64,000 bases of DNA. It comes from Microstegium vimineum. Taxonomy: Eukaryota > Streptophyta > Magnoliopsida > Poales > Poaceae. The stretch covers positions 39,928,649 through 39,992,648 of the forward strand of contig CM039129.1 in the NCBI GenBank assembly GCA_022036555.1, given 5' to 3'. Within the stretch, counting starts at the first letter, position 1. Each line of letters begins with the position of its first letter. Made by a program: the position numbers and the translations under genes. Shown here in pieces: positions 24,361 to 37,288 of the stretch. The notes beneath the pieces were generated by a model. That model was not told where the DNA came from, made no database searches, and saw only the letters and a program-made list of their open reading frames with translations.

Positions 24361-27300
24361 ATGCTGCTGAGAGGAGACGAGGTGGTATCTCTAGGCTACA
24401 ATACGCTGGGGAGAGAGAGCAGCGAGACAGAGGAATGGAAAAAAATCTACTTAACCTCATCAACTATCTAGCATGGTCTACTTCAGCCCCTCAACTATAA
24501 AACTGTCTATTCTATTCCTTGAACTTTCCAAAACCGTTCAAATTACCCCCTCAAGCATTTTTAAACAGTGGTTTTGCTACAGTAATGATGGTTTTGTTAT
24601 AGTAACGATGATTTTGTCTTTTTTCTTTTTATTTGTTTCCGTGAAATCTTTTAAAAAATCATAGTAAATCACAGAAAAACTATAAAATAGAAAATCCAAT
24701 TTTGTTGGACTCCACATGAGTAGATCTACACAACGGATATATAATATGATATATTTTTAGTATGAAGTTTTTGTTGTACCTTTAGTTTAATTAAAAGAAA
24801 TCAAATTTTGTCGATAATTAATTGAAATAATTCATAGCCGAAGCTTCTATGGTACAATTTTGGTAAAAAATTTATGGTACGCTAATTATTGTATGTTTAT
24901 ATTATAGTAAAATTTTTACACTCATTGGGTCGTGCATAACTTAATTATAGATAAAACATATATTTAACATAGAAAGATCTAGTTTAATGTTTGTTATAAG
25001 AAAAATCTTTCGGTGAGAAGATTGATTGACAACCATTGTAGTACAGATTATGATAATAAAAGCCGTACCATTCGTATCTCTAGCTAGGTACGTATGATGA
25101 GGATGAAAGATTATTTTTTTACAAAACCCTATCGATTCTCTTATTATTGTTGGGTGCAATGCATGTTCCAAAAAGAATTATTGTCACAAGATTAATGTTT
25201 GTTAGTTAATTACATTCACCACCCTCATGATCACCGTACATCTTCCGCAACCAGGAAATAAAATAAACGCAGAGGGCACACAATTTTAATTCATCATCAC
25301 AAGATTAATGTTAGTAGTTTGTTGTAACACGATCGAACGAAGTTGGGGTGTGTATATGTACACACACATACACATGCAGATACATGACAACAAGCTAGTT
25401 GCAAACTGGAGATGAGATGGTCTAGCAGTAGTACTAGTTGATTTTATTTCGTCGGACACAAGGAACAAACAGGAAGCAAGCAGAAGACCTGAACCTGTTG
25501 TTCCTTGGATCGGTAAATAAATGCATGATCACCCATCAATATATTATGTGAAAGCACAAGGCAACTCTTTCATCATTCCCCCCTATGACATCATCGACAG
25601 ACCAGAAGAAGGAGAAGAAGAAGAAGAAGAAGAAGAAGAAGAAGAAGGAGAAGAAGGAGAAGAAGGAGAAGAAGAAGGAGAAGGAGAGAGAAGAAGAAGA
25701 AGAAGAAGAAGAAGAAGAAGAAGAAGGAGAAGGAGAAGAAGGAGAAGAAGAAGAAGAAGGAGAAGGAGAAGAAGAAGAAGAAAAGAAGAAGAAGAAGAAG
25801 AAGAAGAAGAAGAAGAAGAAGAAGAAGAAGAAGGAGATGTATATAAGATATATAACAGCTAGCCATAATATATTTGTCTAGTACATATATGCTTTGGTAC
25901 TTGGATATTGATGTATATAAGATGCATATGCATCTCAGCATGTTTCATATGATTTTATCCCCTGCTGCAGTGCAAACCTCCACTATAGGCACATGCATTG
26001 AGGATTGAGCAAATAGGGACATGCAGTGTTTCCAATCACATAATAATGAAGGAACACTACATAATGAAGTTGCCTAGCTCGTTAGGCAATCATCGGCAGA
26101 TTTTCATCGCCCGCTCCCGCTCTTAATCATAGCACGCCGCCCCGGCACTGACGGTGTTGCGTAGGACGACCCCCTCGATCGCGCTGCGAGCGTCTGCGAA
26201 GAAGGTGTACGATCGACGAGCTCGGTTATGGCGGCGGCGTTGCCTGTGAAGCCTACGGCACCCAATGGCGCTCCTCCTTCCCCGGATGTGACGGTGACGC
26301 CCCTGCTCCTCCCGGCTCCGAGCCTCCGACACACAGGTGCCCCCGCTGCCCTCAACGGCGGCAGGCGCTTAAGTACCAATGTGCAGAACACAATGCGAAC
26401 TGACGCTAGCTATAGACACATGTGCAAGACACAATGCGGATGCCATTGCCATGTGTATAATTCAGTTATTAGGCGCCGACCTTATCGCCATGCACCACTC
26501 TTGCTAGCTAGGCACTTTTCCTTTCTCCTGCAGGTTAATTGTGGCTTAAACTTTTCCATGTCGTTCTTCCTTGTGCTACTCCATGTCGTTAATTGTGGTC
26601 AACGTACTTAACTGCTGTTGATCCAAGCAAACAAAGACGATGTCATTCAAGGTACCCAGAAGATATATAAATCAAAGAAGTGATACTTCTTGGATCATAC
26701 ATTGGATTCTCCTGCTACTTAATTACTTAATAGCTAAGATGTAGTCTTTATTCTTTGTAGAAACTGGAACAACTTTTGCTCTAAACATGCTTCTTATAAT
26801 TCAAGTATGGTGAGGTACGTAGTTATCCCAACCTACTACAGGAACAGTGAGATTGACATCTAGAGGATCATGATCTCGCTCTTACCCTCTCTAATGGAGA
26901 TGTGCACAATGCCATATATAATAAATTGATAGAAAGTCATGGTTATATTATTCCCTGTTTGGGGTAGTAGGTTGTATATTCCAACTTTATTCTCTTTGTT
27001 TTAAAAGCAATTTGGTTTCTTATATTCTGCATGTATTTCAGAATAAATTAACATGAAAATGTTAGCAAAAGTGTTTTTATATTTTAGTAATTTATAATTT
27101 ATTTTAAATTAAACTGATATGAAGAAACTGTAATTGTTTTGGGCTCCTGAAAAAGCGTGTATAGTTGTAGAATAGTATGGTCAGGATTGCTGAAAAAAAA
27201 TGTTGCTTCTAAGTTTGCAAGTATATATACCTATGAAATATTCTTCTCTCGATACCTATATATGTGCTTGCAGGTTTTAGTGGATATGTTATATGGCAGA

Positions 27301-28792
27301 AATAGAAACAGGTTCTTTCCGGTTGAAGGAGATTCGTGAAGACAATGGTTCTGTTAAGTTGTGTCTACTAGAGCTGTTGTTAGATGATGGGTCTGCTTAC
27401 TCTGTTGGTTAGACATTTATTTGGTAATAAGTTGCTAACCATTTTCGTATTAATAGTCTGAATGTCCGGACCTTTCTCTGCAACATGCATCTGATCCAAT
27501 CACAGGGGTATACATGTATTAATGTATTATGCCTCCTAATTTATTTGGTTCACGTCAGTCACATGCTCTGTCTATAAGATATATTTTTTTTGTCTTAACT
27601 AGGTCTGAAATAACCTTTGAAATTTATTATTGCTTCAGGATTCTATCATGTCAGAAATAATAGCATGATAGTATGGTTTTGTGTGATTACATTTACTATT
27701 AAAAAAATATAACTAGCTCTTGATTTCAATTAGATGTCCTTTAATTTATAGCACCTTCAATGCGTATGAATTGATATCGTGGTCACTTGGCCTGTTTTAG
27801 AATTGTGATATGGGAATCAGTTGATGCGCATGCAATGGCGACATGCTGACTGTTGACCATAGCCTGTATCTTATTTTAGATTCAGCTAGCTATGGGATAG
27901 CAAGGTCAAGTGCAGCTATCTATGTTGCCTGTTGCTTGTGTACTGGTAAAAAGAGTTACAACTTGTGTGTTCTAATGTTTGATGTTTCTAAGGTTCTTTG
28001 GATTCCTTAGAATTTTATTATGTAGGGATATTGTCTAGCACCGAGAAATTAAAAGGGTGCTTGGTAGTGCTCAATCTTCAGCCGCCTCTAAAAAGGCTAC
28101 AGAATAAAAGGCCGCCGCCCTCTTCTTTCTCCTCGGGTCATATACTGTAGCCCGAGAAAGGAAGGAAGGTGGTCTTGGGCACCTCCCAAAAATTGACTTT
28201 CCAAGGGGGAGAGGTTTTCATTCGATTTCTTTTGGTGGAGACGTTGTGGAAGGTAAGAAAATGATATTTTCATAGTTATTTTGAAGTTTTAATGGTTAGT
28301 TATTGAGTAATTAGAGTTTTGTTTTTCTCTCTCTTCTTTGGTGCATTAGCCATATGTATGATGCAATTAGACCAAAGTTTTAAATGTTTTAGACTAAATT
28401 AGTTAGTGGAATCACATTATACACTATATTTGGTGAATCTTACTTGATTTTAGTGGAGTATTAGTTGTTTTTTATGGATGTTTGATGCACATCTAGATCT
28501 ACAATATTAGGGTTTGATATTTTTTTCTTTTATTAATACCATTTTTGTAATAAATGGTTGCTTCTCAAAATGTGATTAAGTTTGCATGAAGGATATAGAA
28601 TGAGTAAAATCTTACTTGTTTCTAATATTTATCTTTTAAATTATTTATTGTAATTAAGATTAAGAAAATCAAGTGGACAAATAGGAAAGGGTTCGGAGTC
28701 CCGACTTCACGCAACGCATGAAAGCCCACGAGGCGTTGATGTCGTCGATCGGAAGGAAGAGCCAGGCAATGTTGCGAGTTCTTTTTTATGGA
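24361..28792. other. Intergenic region with a GAA microsatellite
   Basis: No gene is convincing. A GC-rich patch at about 26110-26390 has open frames on both strands without a recognisable domain. A short MITE-like fragment (AAAGGGTGCTTGGTAGTGC) begins near 28048. The remainder is AT-rich. Confidence 0.45.
25602..25836 (+). repeat. Long imperfect GAA/GGA microsatellite, about 235 bp
   Basis: Almost pure purine on the plus strand, built of GAA with interspersed GGA. It creates spurious poly-Glu, poly-Lys and poly-Leu ORFs in several frames. A tract of this length could form triplex DNA. Confidence 0.95.
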
Positions 28793-30518
28793 CTAGTAAA
28801 AGTGTCCGTACGTTGCAACGGGAGAAAAACTATCAAATATATTTATGAAGAACGAAGACATAATTAATATTTTTTTCTTTTCTCCTTTGCTTGTTTCTTT
28901 ATTTTATTCGTCACTTATTATACTCTCTTTGGCTGAGCGTGGCATTTGTTCATGGGATTATTTTGCCTTGATCCGAAAGCTCGTGAGGATCCTAGTCTTC
29001 AACGAAGAACTCTTGATCAGTTACGAAAATCTCACCGTCTGAACTCGATCAACATCACCACGCAATTCATCTGAACAATCATACACGAAGCAAACATAGA
29101 TCCAATTAGAACAATACACCATAAACAGTAAAAAGGTTTTGAAAAGGTTATGAAACTGATCTACACATCACTACGAACACATAGACGTGAAATTCACTCG
29201 GATCGGATATAAAACGAATAAGATATGAATTAAACATGATTTTTTATACAAGATTAATTGATTAAAAACGATTAATCTAAACTTGATTTTCAAAAGTGTT
29301 TAACATAGATGAAAACTATACTATTGGATATATTATGAAATTATGAAACTAACACAACTTGAAGAACGGATCGATTTGTAGCTAAAACGAGCAAATTATA
29401 AGCATTTAAAAGCAGTGGCAATTCTATAGAAGGATTGAACTTAATTCGAAATAAAATAAATAAAAGAAATCGGGTTTTTGAATCTGGTGGTGGACGGAGG
29501 ATTTATTATCAAAGAATCCGAGGACTCTTTAACAAAACTGACTCGCCAAGGGGTATGGGTGAATGAGATCTGTTGGATGAGAGATCAACTATCTATATTA
29601 GATCGAGGAGGGGTGGGAGGGGATTCCGGTCAGTCACAGTGACCGGGGCGGCGAACACCATGTCTGGCGGCGGTCTCTCGCCGGCGCGAGCGCGACTGAG
29701 CGCTAGGATGCTCGGTTCTTCGAGGCGAAGGCACCGGGAGAGAGAGAAGGGGACGCCGAACTCACCTAAGGGTAAGGCGAGGGCCGGAGACGAACAGGGA
29801 TGACCGGCGATGTGCAGAGGCGGAGATCCATCCCTGAAACACGTCGACGAGCTCGGATAAGCAACGCGCGGGGAAACACAGGGCACGGTCACGGAGGAAG
29901 TTGCGAAGCTCGAGGACCAGCTCGGGGCGGTGCAGAAGCCTGCGAACGCGGCAGAGGCGGCGGCGGCTTCCTGGTGGAATCCAAACAACACGGGGAGCTC
30001 AAGGCGGTGGCGTCTCTGGTGCTCGGGTTTCGGGGCAAAGCGGCGCGGGGACGTGGCGGTATTTATGGGGGTCTAGGAGGAGGAAGCCCGGGCGTGGAGT
30101 CGAGGCGGAGCGGAGCCGGACTCTGCGTCGGGAGCAGAGTCCCAATCGGCTTCGGCTGAAGGTGGAAGAACCGAAGAAGGCGCCACAGGTGGGGGCACCG
30201 CGCCAAAGAGAGAAAGAAAGAGAGAAGGAGAGAGCCACGCGGGCGGTGCTGGGCCGGCCCAAGCAGTTGAGCGAGGGAGAGGAAGGAGGGAGGGCGGCTG
30301 GTTGGGCCAGCAGGCCGAAACCAGGGACAGGAAGAGAGTTTTTGATCTTTTCCCTTTTCTTTTCCTTTTGTTTTGGTTTTCAATTTCAAAAACAGTTTCC
30401 ATATACAACAACCGTATTGGAGCAGAATACGACCCATATAACATAGAACAATATTCACATAGTTAGTTAGGGAAGGCCAGATCGTGAAGAAATTTTGCCT
30501 ATTATTATTAGATATAGA
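28793..30518 (-). mobile_element. Non-autonomous Helitron, 1.73 kb, minus strand
   Basis: Read on the minus strand, it begins TCTATATCTAATAATAATAG at 30518, preceded by A. It ends with the hairpin-like CCCGTTGCAACGTACGG, a short spacer and CTAG at 28796-28793, followed by T. The 5' TC, 3' CTAG with an upstream hairpin, and insertion between A and T are Helitron hallmarks. The ends match those of the Helitron at 57960-59317. No Rep/helicase coding sequence is present. Most of the interior resembles the solo LTR at 1588-4825. The 5' end abuts a TATATC repeat, so its exact base is uncertain by a few units. Confidence 0.75.
28960..30420 (-). mobile_element. LTR-derived sequence carried within the Helitron
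   Basis: The reverse complement shares order and wording with the solo LTR. Near 29240-29290 it reads GTTTAGATTAATCGTTTTTA and AATTAATCTTGTATAAAAAA; the LTR at about 2980-3020 reads GTTTAGATTAATTGTTTTAA and AATTAATCTTGTATAGAAAA. A GC-rich promoter-like half (about 29580-30300) lies in the position matching LTR 1860-2780, with a TATA-like ATAAATA near 30058. Both LTR termini are absent. The open frames here are shadows without domains. Confidence 0.65.
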
Positions 30519-30569
30519 TATAGATATAGACTGACAACTCCGTGTGATTGCAAGACGAGGCAGCGGTGG

Positions 30570-30571
<2 letters not shown>

Positions 30572-30608
<37 letters not shown>
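30572..30608. repeat. TA microsatellite
   Basis: About 18 tandem TA units just outside the Helitron 5' end. Confidence 0.9.
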
Positions 30609-30611
<3 letters not shown>

Positions 30612-31008
30612 ATATGAACATTCATATATCTCCTAGAATCGCCGTCCCAACAGCGATCCTGTATAAGTACGGCCCTCCATCGCGTATGTTCCACGTAATC
30701 GGCTCACTCGACCCCACCTCCTCTCCTGCCCGCTGCCTCTCATAAACGCGTGCTCCTGGCCGGACCAACCCGGGCCAACGTTGCCAAAAAGAAAAAAAAG
30801 CAGAAACCACGCCCAAACATCCGCACCACGCGCCTGCGTGCGTGTGCACACATCTTATCCCTGTGTCATGATCCTTGGGCCCGGATCCGCTTTGCTCCAA
30901 CCCCAGCTCTTTGCTCCATTTTTCTCGGACCCGTCGTCGCCCGGGCTGGGAGGCGTGCCCCTCCACGCACCGCGCCGCTGCCTAGAACCTCGAGCTCGCA
31001 CCATCCGT

Positions 31009-31133
31009 GGCCTGTTTATTTGGCAGAATTATGCATTGTTCTGGCAGGATTATACACTATTGACTGATTTCTTGTGAGAGAAAAACACGGTTCTGGTTGT
31101 ATTTAAGCCGACTGAAAAGTCAAGCTAACAGGC
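31009..31133. mobile_element. MITE-like element downstream of the NET1-type gene
   Basis: GGCCTGTTTATTTGGC at the left and GCTAACAGGC at the right. The interior AAGCCGACTGAAAAGTC is typical of a panicoid MITE family as I recall it. Confidence 0.5.
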
Positions 31134-31769
31134 AGTCGTCTCCTTTTTTCGCTTCCCTTCCTTCTCTGGGTAGTTTGCGTTTGGGTATTGAGTAACAGGT
31201 AATTTGCCCAGGGTTAGTTGAAGTAGTAGTGCATCTGTAGAGAAGCTGCTAGATAACCTCTGACAGACTAACACCATAAACAAGAGGGTAAAGAGTAGTA
31301 GATTTCACCTATTGCTAGCTATCGTTCTGCTAGCGAGCTGAATTCACTGTTCACTCTGTAGAAATTAACAGACAAGTTCGTTTGCAGAATTGTAGGCATT
31401 TAGCTCTCACGGCAAAAAAGGAAAACGGTAATAGAACCACCAAAACCGCCTCTTGGTAGTTCCAAGAACAAGGATGACAACTGGAAAGTAATGAGACTGA
31501 AGATTTACGTCTGAAATTTTACATGCGAAAATTTTACTGACGAGGAATAATAGTCGCCACTGTCATGGCTGCGGCATAGTACTACGCTACTACGTACCAT
31601 TTACATCTTAGACCTTACTTTACTTTAGGTAAAACAAAACTACATACTACTAAGATCAGTCCAGTAATAGTAATAATAATTATTTACCTAAGACGACGCG
31701 AATTTAAGCAAAAACAAAGTTACTGCATCTTGTTGTTCTCCAGATTAATTAACCAGCTTGAGTCGTCGG

Positions 31770-34700
31770 TCAGTCGTCGATGGCCTTGGCCCTCATGCAG
31801 CAAGACGGCCCGCGGGCCTTCTGCTTGGGCCGGCGGCTGTCGCGGCGCCGCCCGTACAGGTACTCCACCAGCTGCACCCGCGACCGGCGCTGCACCTGCA
31901 CGGTGGTGGTGGCGGACGCCGCCGCCTTGGCAGCGCGCCGCGCCGCGCGCTCCTCCTCGTGCCGCAGCAGCGCGTGCTGGAACCGCTGCAGCTCCAGCTC
32001 CAGACGCCCGGCCTTCTCCGACATCTTGCGCACGCGCTCCAGGATCTTACGCTGGCTCCGGCTGCGCAGGTCCACGTCGCCGTCGCCACCCGCCGACGTG
32101 AACTCATCCGCCTTCTTCAGGAGCTTGGTGTTGGCGTCGACCAGCTCCGCGATGGCGTCCTCCGCGTCGGCCATCTGCGCCTTCACGCCGTCCAGCTCCG
32201 CGTCCGACGACGCCTCCACGCCGGAACGCAGCTCCTGGACGATCGACCGGAGGTCCCGGAGCCGCTGCGCCTCCGAGGATAGCCGGTCAATCACCTTCTT
32301 CTTCCACTCCCGGTGTGGCTCCGTCGTCGTCGCTGTCGCTGCCGCCACCATGGGCCGTGAGAGGACCTCCTGCTTGTCCACGCCGAGTTCCTTCACTGTC
32401 ACCACTGGCTCAGAGGACGACCGCTTCTTTCCCTTGTCGTTCTCGGCGGCCTCGCTCTGCGGCGGTCGCAGGTCCACGTCGTACCGCCGGCTGCCACTGC
32501 TCACCCTATCCACGCTCCACAGCGCGAGCATCTTGTCGTCAGACTGCGCCTGCGCCTGCGCCGCTGCGGCGGCCACTGAGTTCTTCTTCCTGTGGCGCCC
32601 GTGCGAGACGGCAGCTCGCCGGCTAGGAGTCTGGACGAGGTCCAGCTGGATGTCCTTCATCATCCGCTCGTAGTTGGCGTCGCTGGCGTCACTGTCCAGG
32701 ATCTCCTTCAGCTTCAGCATCTCGATCTGCTTCCTTGCGTCCTGGAGGTTGCTGTTGAAGTCCAGCCTCTCTTGCTCCAGGACCACCCCGGTATCTGACA
32801 CCACCTTCTGAAGTGCCTTGATGGTCCCGTGGAGCTTCTGCAGCTCCATGTCCTTCACCATCTTTGTAGTGTTTTGATCTTCGCTTGGCCTCACAGCAAT
32901 CTTTGATAGCTGAGGTGATAATGGGTTCTCCTGGCAAAACAATAAGAGCAGAAAATCAGAGATTCCTGAATAATCACATAACAGAATATGTAACAGAATA
33001 TTATATATATATATATATATATACCTCCTTCTTGAGCAGGAGCATGCTTGGTTGCAGGCAATCCTTGGCTAGAGACAAGGTTTGTTTCTCTAGGGCATCA
33101 ACTTCAGTTTGCAGTGCTCCAAGCAGTGTGAAGTCGCCATTCAGATCAACCTTCAGCCTTCTGTTCTCAATCTCAATGGCATTTAGCTTGTCCTTGAGCT
33201 CATCCACATAAGAGTTTCTCCGGGTGATCTCCTCTTTCAGCACCTCCTTCTGCACCATGTCACTGATCTCAAAACTCTCGCATGTCACGATGAGCTCAAG
33301 CACCTTCTCCTTGAAGAGAGACGCATTGGCAGTGGCCAATTGCATGTTGGCCAGCAGTTTAGTGATCTCGGCATCACAAGATTTCACGTCAATCACAGAC
33401 TGTTCTTTGCTCCTAAGCACTTGCAGTTCATTTTTCAACTTCTGGAGCTGCTCCCTAAGCATTTCATTGGATTTCTCAAGGCCAGCATTGTCAACTTCTT
33501 TTCGCTGTTCTATGTTCTGGCTACTCTCTTGGCTTTTCCTGCCAGATTTCAATAGCTTTGTGTCTCTCCTCATAGCACGCCTTCTTCCAGAAGAAATCTC
33601 TGTTCCAGAGCCGTCACAGATGCTTAGAGTTCTACTGAGTTCCTTCTCGAGATAGTTGTTCTCAAGCTGCAGGTCTCCGAGCTTCTTGTTCATCAGCTTG
33701 ATTTCCTGATAAAGCTCATTGCCTGCTGCATGTAGAGACCCAAAATCCTCATGCAGAAACTGCAATTGTGATGTCCTCTCTTCATGAAGGCTTCTAAAAA
33801 TGACACCAAGGACATCTGCCCTGACCGCCTCACCAATAAGTGTGCTGAAATCATCATCAAATGACTTCTCTTTCTCTCTGGAACCATAAACTTTGCTAGA
33901 GAGTGAAGTGTTCTCTTCAATCAGCTTGACAATCTCTGCTTGCAACGATTGCCGTGACTCTTGCAATTCCGACAGTTGTCGAACCAAGAACTTTGCTTCA
34001 GATTTCAGTTCATCCACTTTGCGGTTACGAGCCTCCATTTCTTTCCGTAGCTCACAGCTGATCTTTAGGAGGTCATGCCTTTCACTCTGCAGCTGCAGCA
34101 GCTCCTCGCTCTTTGTTTGCCACTCCTGCTTCAGAACACTCCTTTCTGACCTCAAGTCAGCCACCTCGCGCCCAAAGTGCTCGAGAAGCGTGACAACAAG
34201 GGACTTCTCAAGGATCTGGTTCTGCTTTACATCCTGGGCATCAGAAATAGTATTCAGCAGGCACTTGATCTCATGCAAGAGGAGCTGCACAACAACATCA
34301 ATCTTCATCAGATCCAATGATCCGTATTTCTCATCCAGATTCAGTACTTCCACTACAGAACCTATCGCTTCAGTCAGCTGCTGGTTGTTCAGTGACAAGA
34401 AATCAACTTTCTCCTCTTGATCCTTGCATACCACTTGTTGCTTCTGCAATCGTACCAAGACATCAGCGTTTTCTTCGGTCATGTCGCCTAAGCACCTCTG
34501 TAAGATGAAAATCTCAGTCTGAGCTTCAACAATCTTGTGCTCCTCCTCTTGAAGCTGGTCTTCCCTGCGGTGAACTTCTTTTAGTAGTAGGCCTATCTGC
34601 TTCTGCATAGCACTGAATTGAGTCATGTCTGAGTTGGTGGCTTCTTTGTGTTTTGCTTTTTCTAGCCTCAACAGCTCTCGTAGTCTTATCACTTCATTGA

Positions 34701-37288
34701 GGGCCTTGTCTTTGTCTTGCTCAAGATCCAAATATCGCCCTTCTAACTCTGCATATTGGGTTTCCAAACTGAGTAGAGCACTATTGATGCTATCCACCTG
34801 ACAACATAAAAGTATCCAGGGATCAATTTACACAGTTTTCAAACTAGGACGATAATAAACAGAAAGTAAGAGATTTCAAGCATCATACCTCACGCATAAG
34901 AGTTCTTTTTTCAGATCGAAGTACAGAATTCTGGTTGCGGAATGTATGAGTAGATTCCTCTGAATCTTTCAGCTTCCTTCTATTCAACTCCAGCTCGGTC
35001 TTGTTATCAGATAACAAATTTTCGAAGAAGACATTCTTCTCTGATAGCTTCTCCATGGTATGAGAAATACCCTCAATCCGTGCAACAAACATGGCTCTCT
35101 CAGACTGATGGCCATTAACCTTGGAATGAAGGTGTTTGTATGATTCTTCCAATGCAGTCTTCTTCTCCCGCAATCCTTCAATTTCAGTAGTTGCAGCTGA
35201 AAGCAATCTCTCCAAATGGGCATTTTTCTCCAGCGTCCTCTCTAGCAGCATCAGATTATCAACGTACAAGGCTTTTGCACCCTCATGATTCTTTATGGTC
35301 TCTTTTAGCTCAACATTTCCGTCCCTCACCTCTTGAGCAAGTGATTGGAGTGATTCTACATTGAAGTTGACCTCTTGTATTTGCTCCTTGATCGAAAAGT
35401 GCTTCCTGTCCAAGTCACCCTTGTTATCTTTGAGGTGTGAAAGCTCGTGCTGAAGCACCTTTTTCTCCTCCACGTGTCGAGACACCTCTTCTTCAAGACG
35501 CCGCTGTGCGTTCTTCAAAGAAATTATCTCATCTTGAAGACGAATTATCACAGAGGTAGAGGAGTAGTTTTGATCATCCAATTTCCGGTTCTCTTCTCGA
35601 ATACTTTCCAATTCCTTTTGAAGTTGAACTCTGGTTGCTTGAATGTTCTCAATCTTACTTGCTTCCCCATGCTTTTCAAGAGACATAAGTCTTAGCTTCT
35701 CCTGTGCTTGTGACAATTGCTTCTCCAGAGATAGCCGGGCCATTTCTGCTTGCATGCTCTTGAGTTGCTCTTCTTGTATAGAGATGCTAAGCTTCTCCAA
35801 CTCAATGTGCTTTTCATTTAGCTCATCATGCTTCTGTTTTGAGGCAAGCTTCAGCTTATCTAGCTTCAGAAGCAAATTCTGGTTAGCTCTCTCAAACAGA
35901 AGGCATCGCTCCTCTGCGGTGCTCAAATTCTGTAGTCCATTTTGCGTCTCCTCTTTCAGTCTATTGAACTCCTCCTGGGTATGCAATATTTCAGACTTGA
36001 GGCTCTGTAATCGATCACTGGACTGCTGGCATTGTGAAAATGCAGCTTCCTTCTCTGCTTCTTGTTCTGCAAGGGCCTCCTTGAGAGAAAGAACTTCAGA
36101 TTCAGCCATATTGCTCTTTTCTAACACTGATGAAATTTTCTTCTTGAGTTCTTGATTTTCCTGTGACAGACTTGATATCTCTTTCTGCAGCTTCTCATGG
36201 TCCTGGTCATCTGAAATACTAACATATTAGGTTGACCTGCCATTTATTAGGATATTGCAATCGTTGAGGATTTAAATTTCATGGGCATACCTTTAGCACG
36301 TTTTTTTGAATCGCCAGCCTTGATGAATGAAAGGAAAAATGGAGTCATATCACGATTGTCGGTTTCAGTTTCAGTAGATGCAGTTTCTGTAGGCAGGTCA
36401 TCATCAAAGTCCAACTGAAACTCATCGGGAAATGCTTCTGCCATTTTCTTATGGGCCTGTCGGAGCTCTCCAGCTGCATGATCATATCTTTCAGCTAAAG
36501 CTCGATAAGCACGGTACAACTCCTCAAGCAAAGACATCAGCTCTGGGCGCCTTTTGTAATACATTTCTGCTCTTCTGGCAAATGAGTCAGCATCCTCATC
36601 GATAATCTTGATCATCACTTTGATTTTGCTATCCATATCTGTGTGACCACGCATTAACAAACGCTAGTTCAGTACAGGTTTAAATGCAGCACAAGAAGAA
36701 ACCACCAAATCTGATTGCTTTTCTCATAGTATCCCAGATTTGAATTTGTTTCAACAGAGTTAGTGGTCCAATCATTATAGAATAGCTGCAACTCATGAAT
36801 GGTACAGGTTTATGCCACAAAGCTATTTATGAACTTGTCCCAACAAATCTGCTGACTTTTCAGCAAGAAGTTTAATTCAACAATAAACCAGAATAAAGGT
36901 CATCCAACTAGATTTGTATTTTAGCATTAAACACTTACGTTATTGCAGTTAAATCCTTGAAAATACACAAGCGCCGGTGTTAAGATAACCTCACACCCAA
37001 TAGACACTACAATAGGTAATGCAGAGCTTCTTTTTTTCTCCAATTCTGCGACATGATGACTATGAAACTAGTAACAGAAACATAATGTTGACACTCAAGT
37101 AAATAGTGGCATGTACATGTTGCTAATTTCCAGTAATGACTAATGACTAGAATCACTCCAATTTCTAGACTGAATGAAATCGCAATAGTGAACCAAGAAA
37201 GTTTACCTGTGAGATTCTCCTGGAGCCATTTGGAGTTCTTGGGGGATATGTGACTATCCCACCACCATGAGTACTTGCGCGTCGCCAT
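31770..37288 (-). CDS. NET1: NETWORKED-1-type actin-binding coiled-coil protein, 1561 aa
   Basis: Coding exons: 37288-37207, 36638-36291, 36210-34889, 34797-33025, 32930-31770. All junctions are GT-AG and in phase, giving about 1561 residues. Residues 1 to about 95 form the NAB domain with the hallmark KYSWWWDSHISPKNSKWL start, followed by DMDSKIKVMIKIIDEDADSF and YYKRRPELMSLLEELYRAYR. This domain defines plant NET/KIP1-like proteins and binds F-actin. Nearly all the rest is heptad-rich coiled coil (Glu/Lys/Leu/Gln). The tail is basic and Ser-rich, with LEYxxxL-like packing, and ends RAKAIDD. Length and architecture fit the NET1 subfamily (up to about 1750 aa in Arabidopsis), which links actin to plasma membrane and plasmodesmata. 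The exact orthologue is not assigned. A TA repeat abuts the donor of the fourth coding exon. Confidence 0.93.
33002..33023. repeat. TA repeat touching a splice donor
   Basis: About 11 TA units within the last NET1 intron, beginning directly at the GTATATAT donor (33024 downward). Confidence 0.9.

Noticed and set aside
25521..25941. Long ORFs of poly-Glu, poly-Arg and poly-Leu
   Set aside because: They are translations of the GAA/GGA microsatellite.
26104..26611. Alanine/proline-rich ORF beginning MAAALPVKPTAPNG
   Set aside because: Short, with overlapping frames on both strands and no recognised family or exon structure; left as intergenic.
29573..30446. Arginine/glycine-rich ORFs on both strands
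   Set aside because: They lie in the LTR-derived interior of the Helitron, overlap in several frames and carry no recognisable motif.
31730..32673. Plus-strand ORFs of up to 297 codons
   Set aside because: They are antisense shadows of the last NET1 exon.
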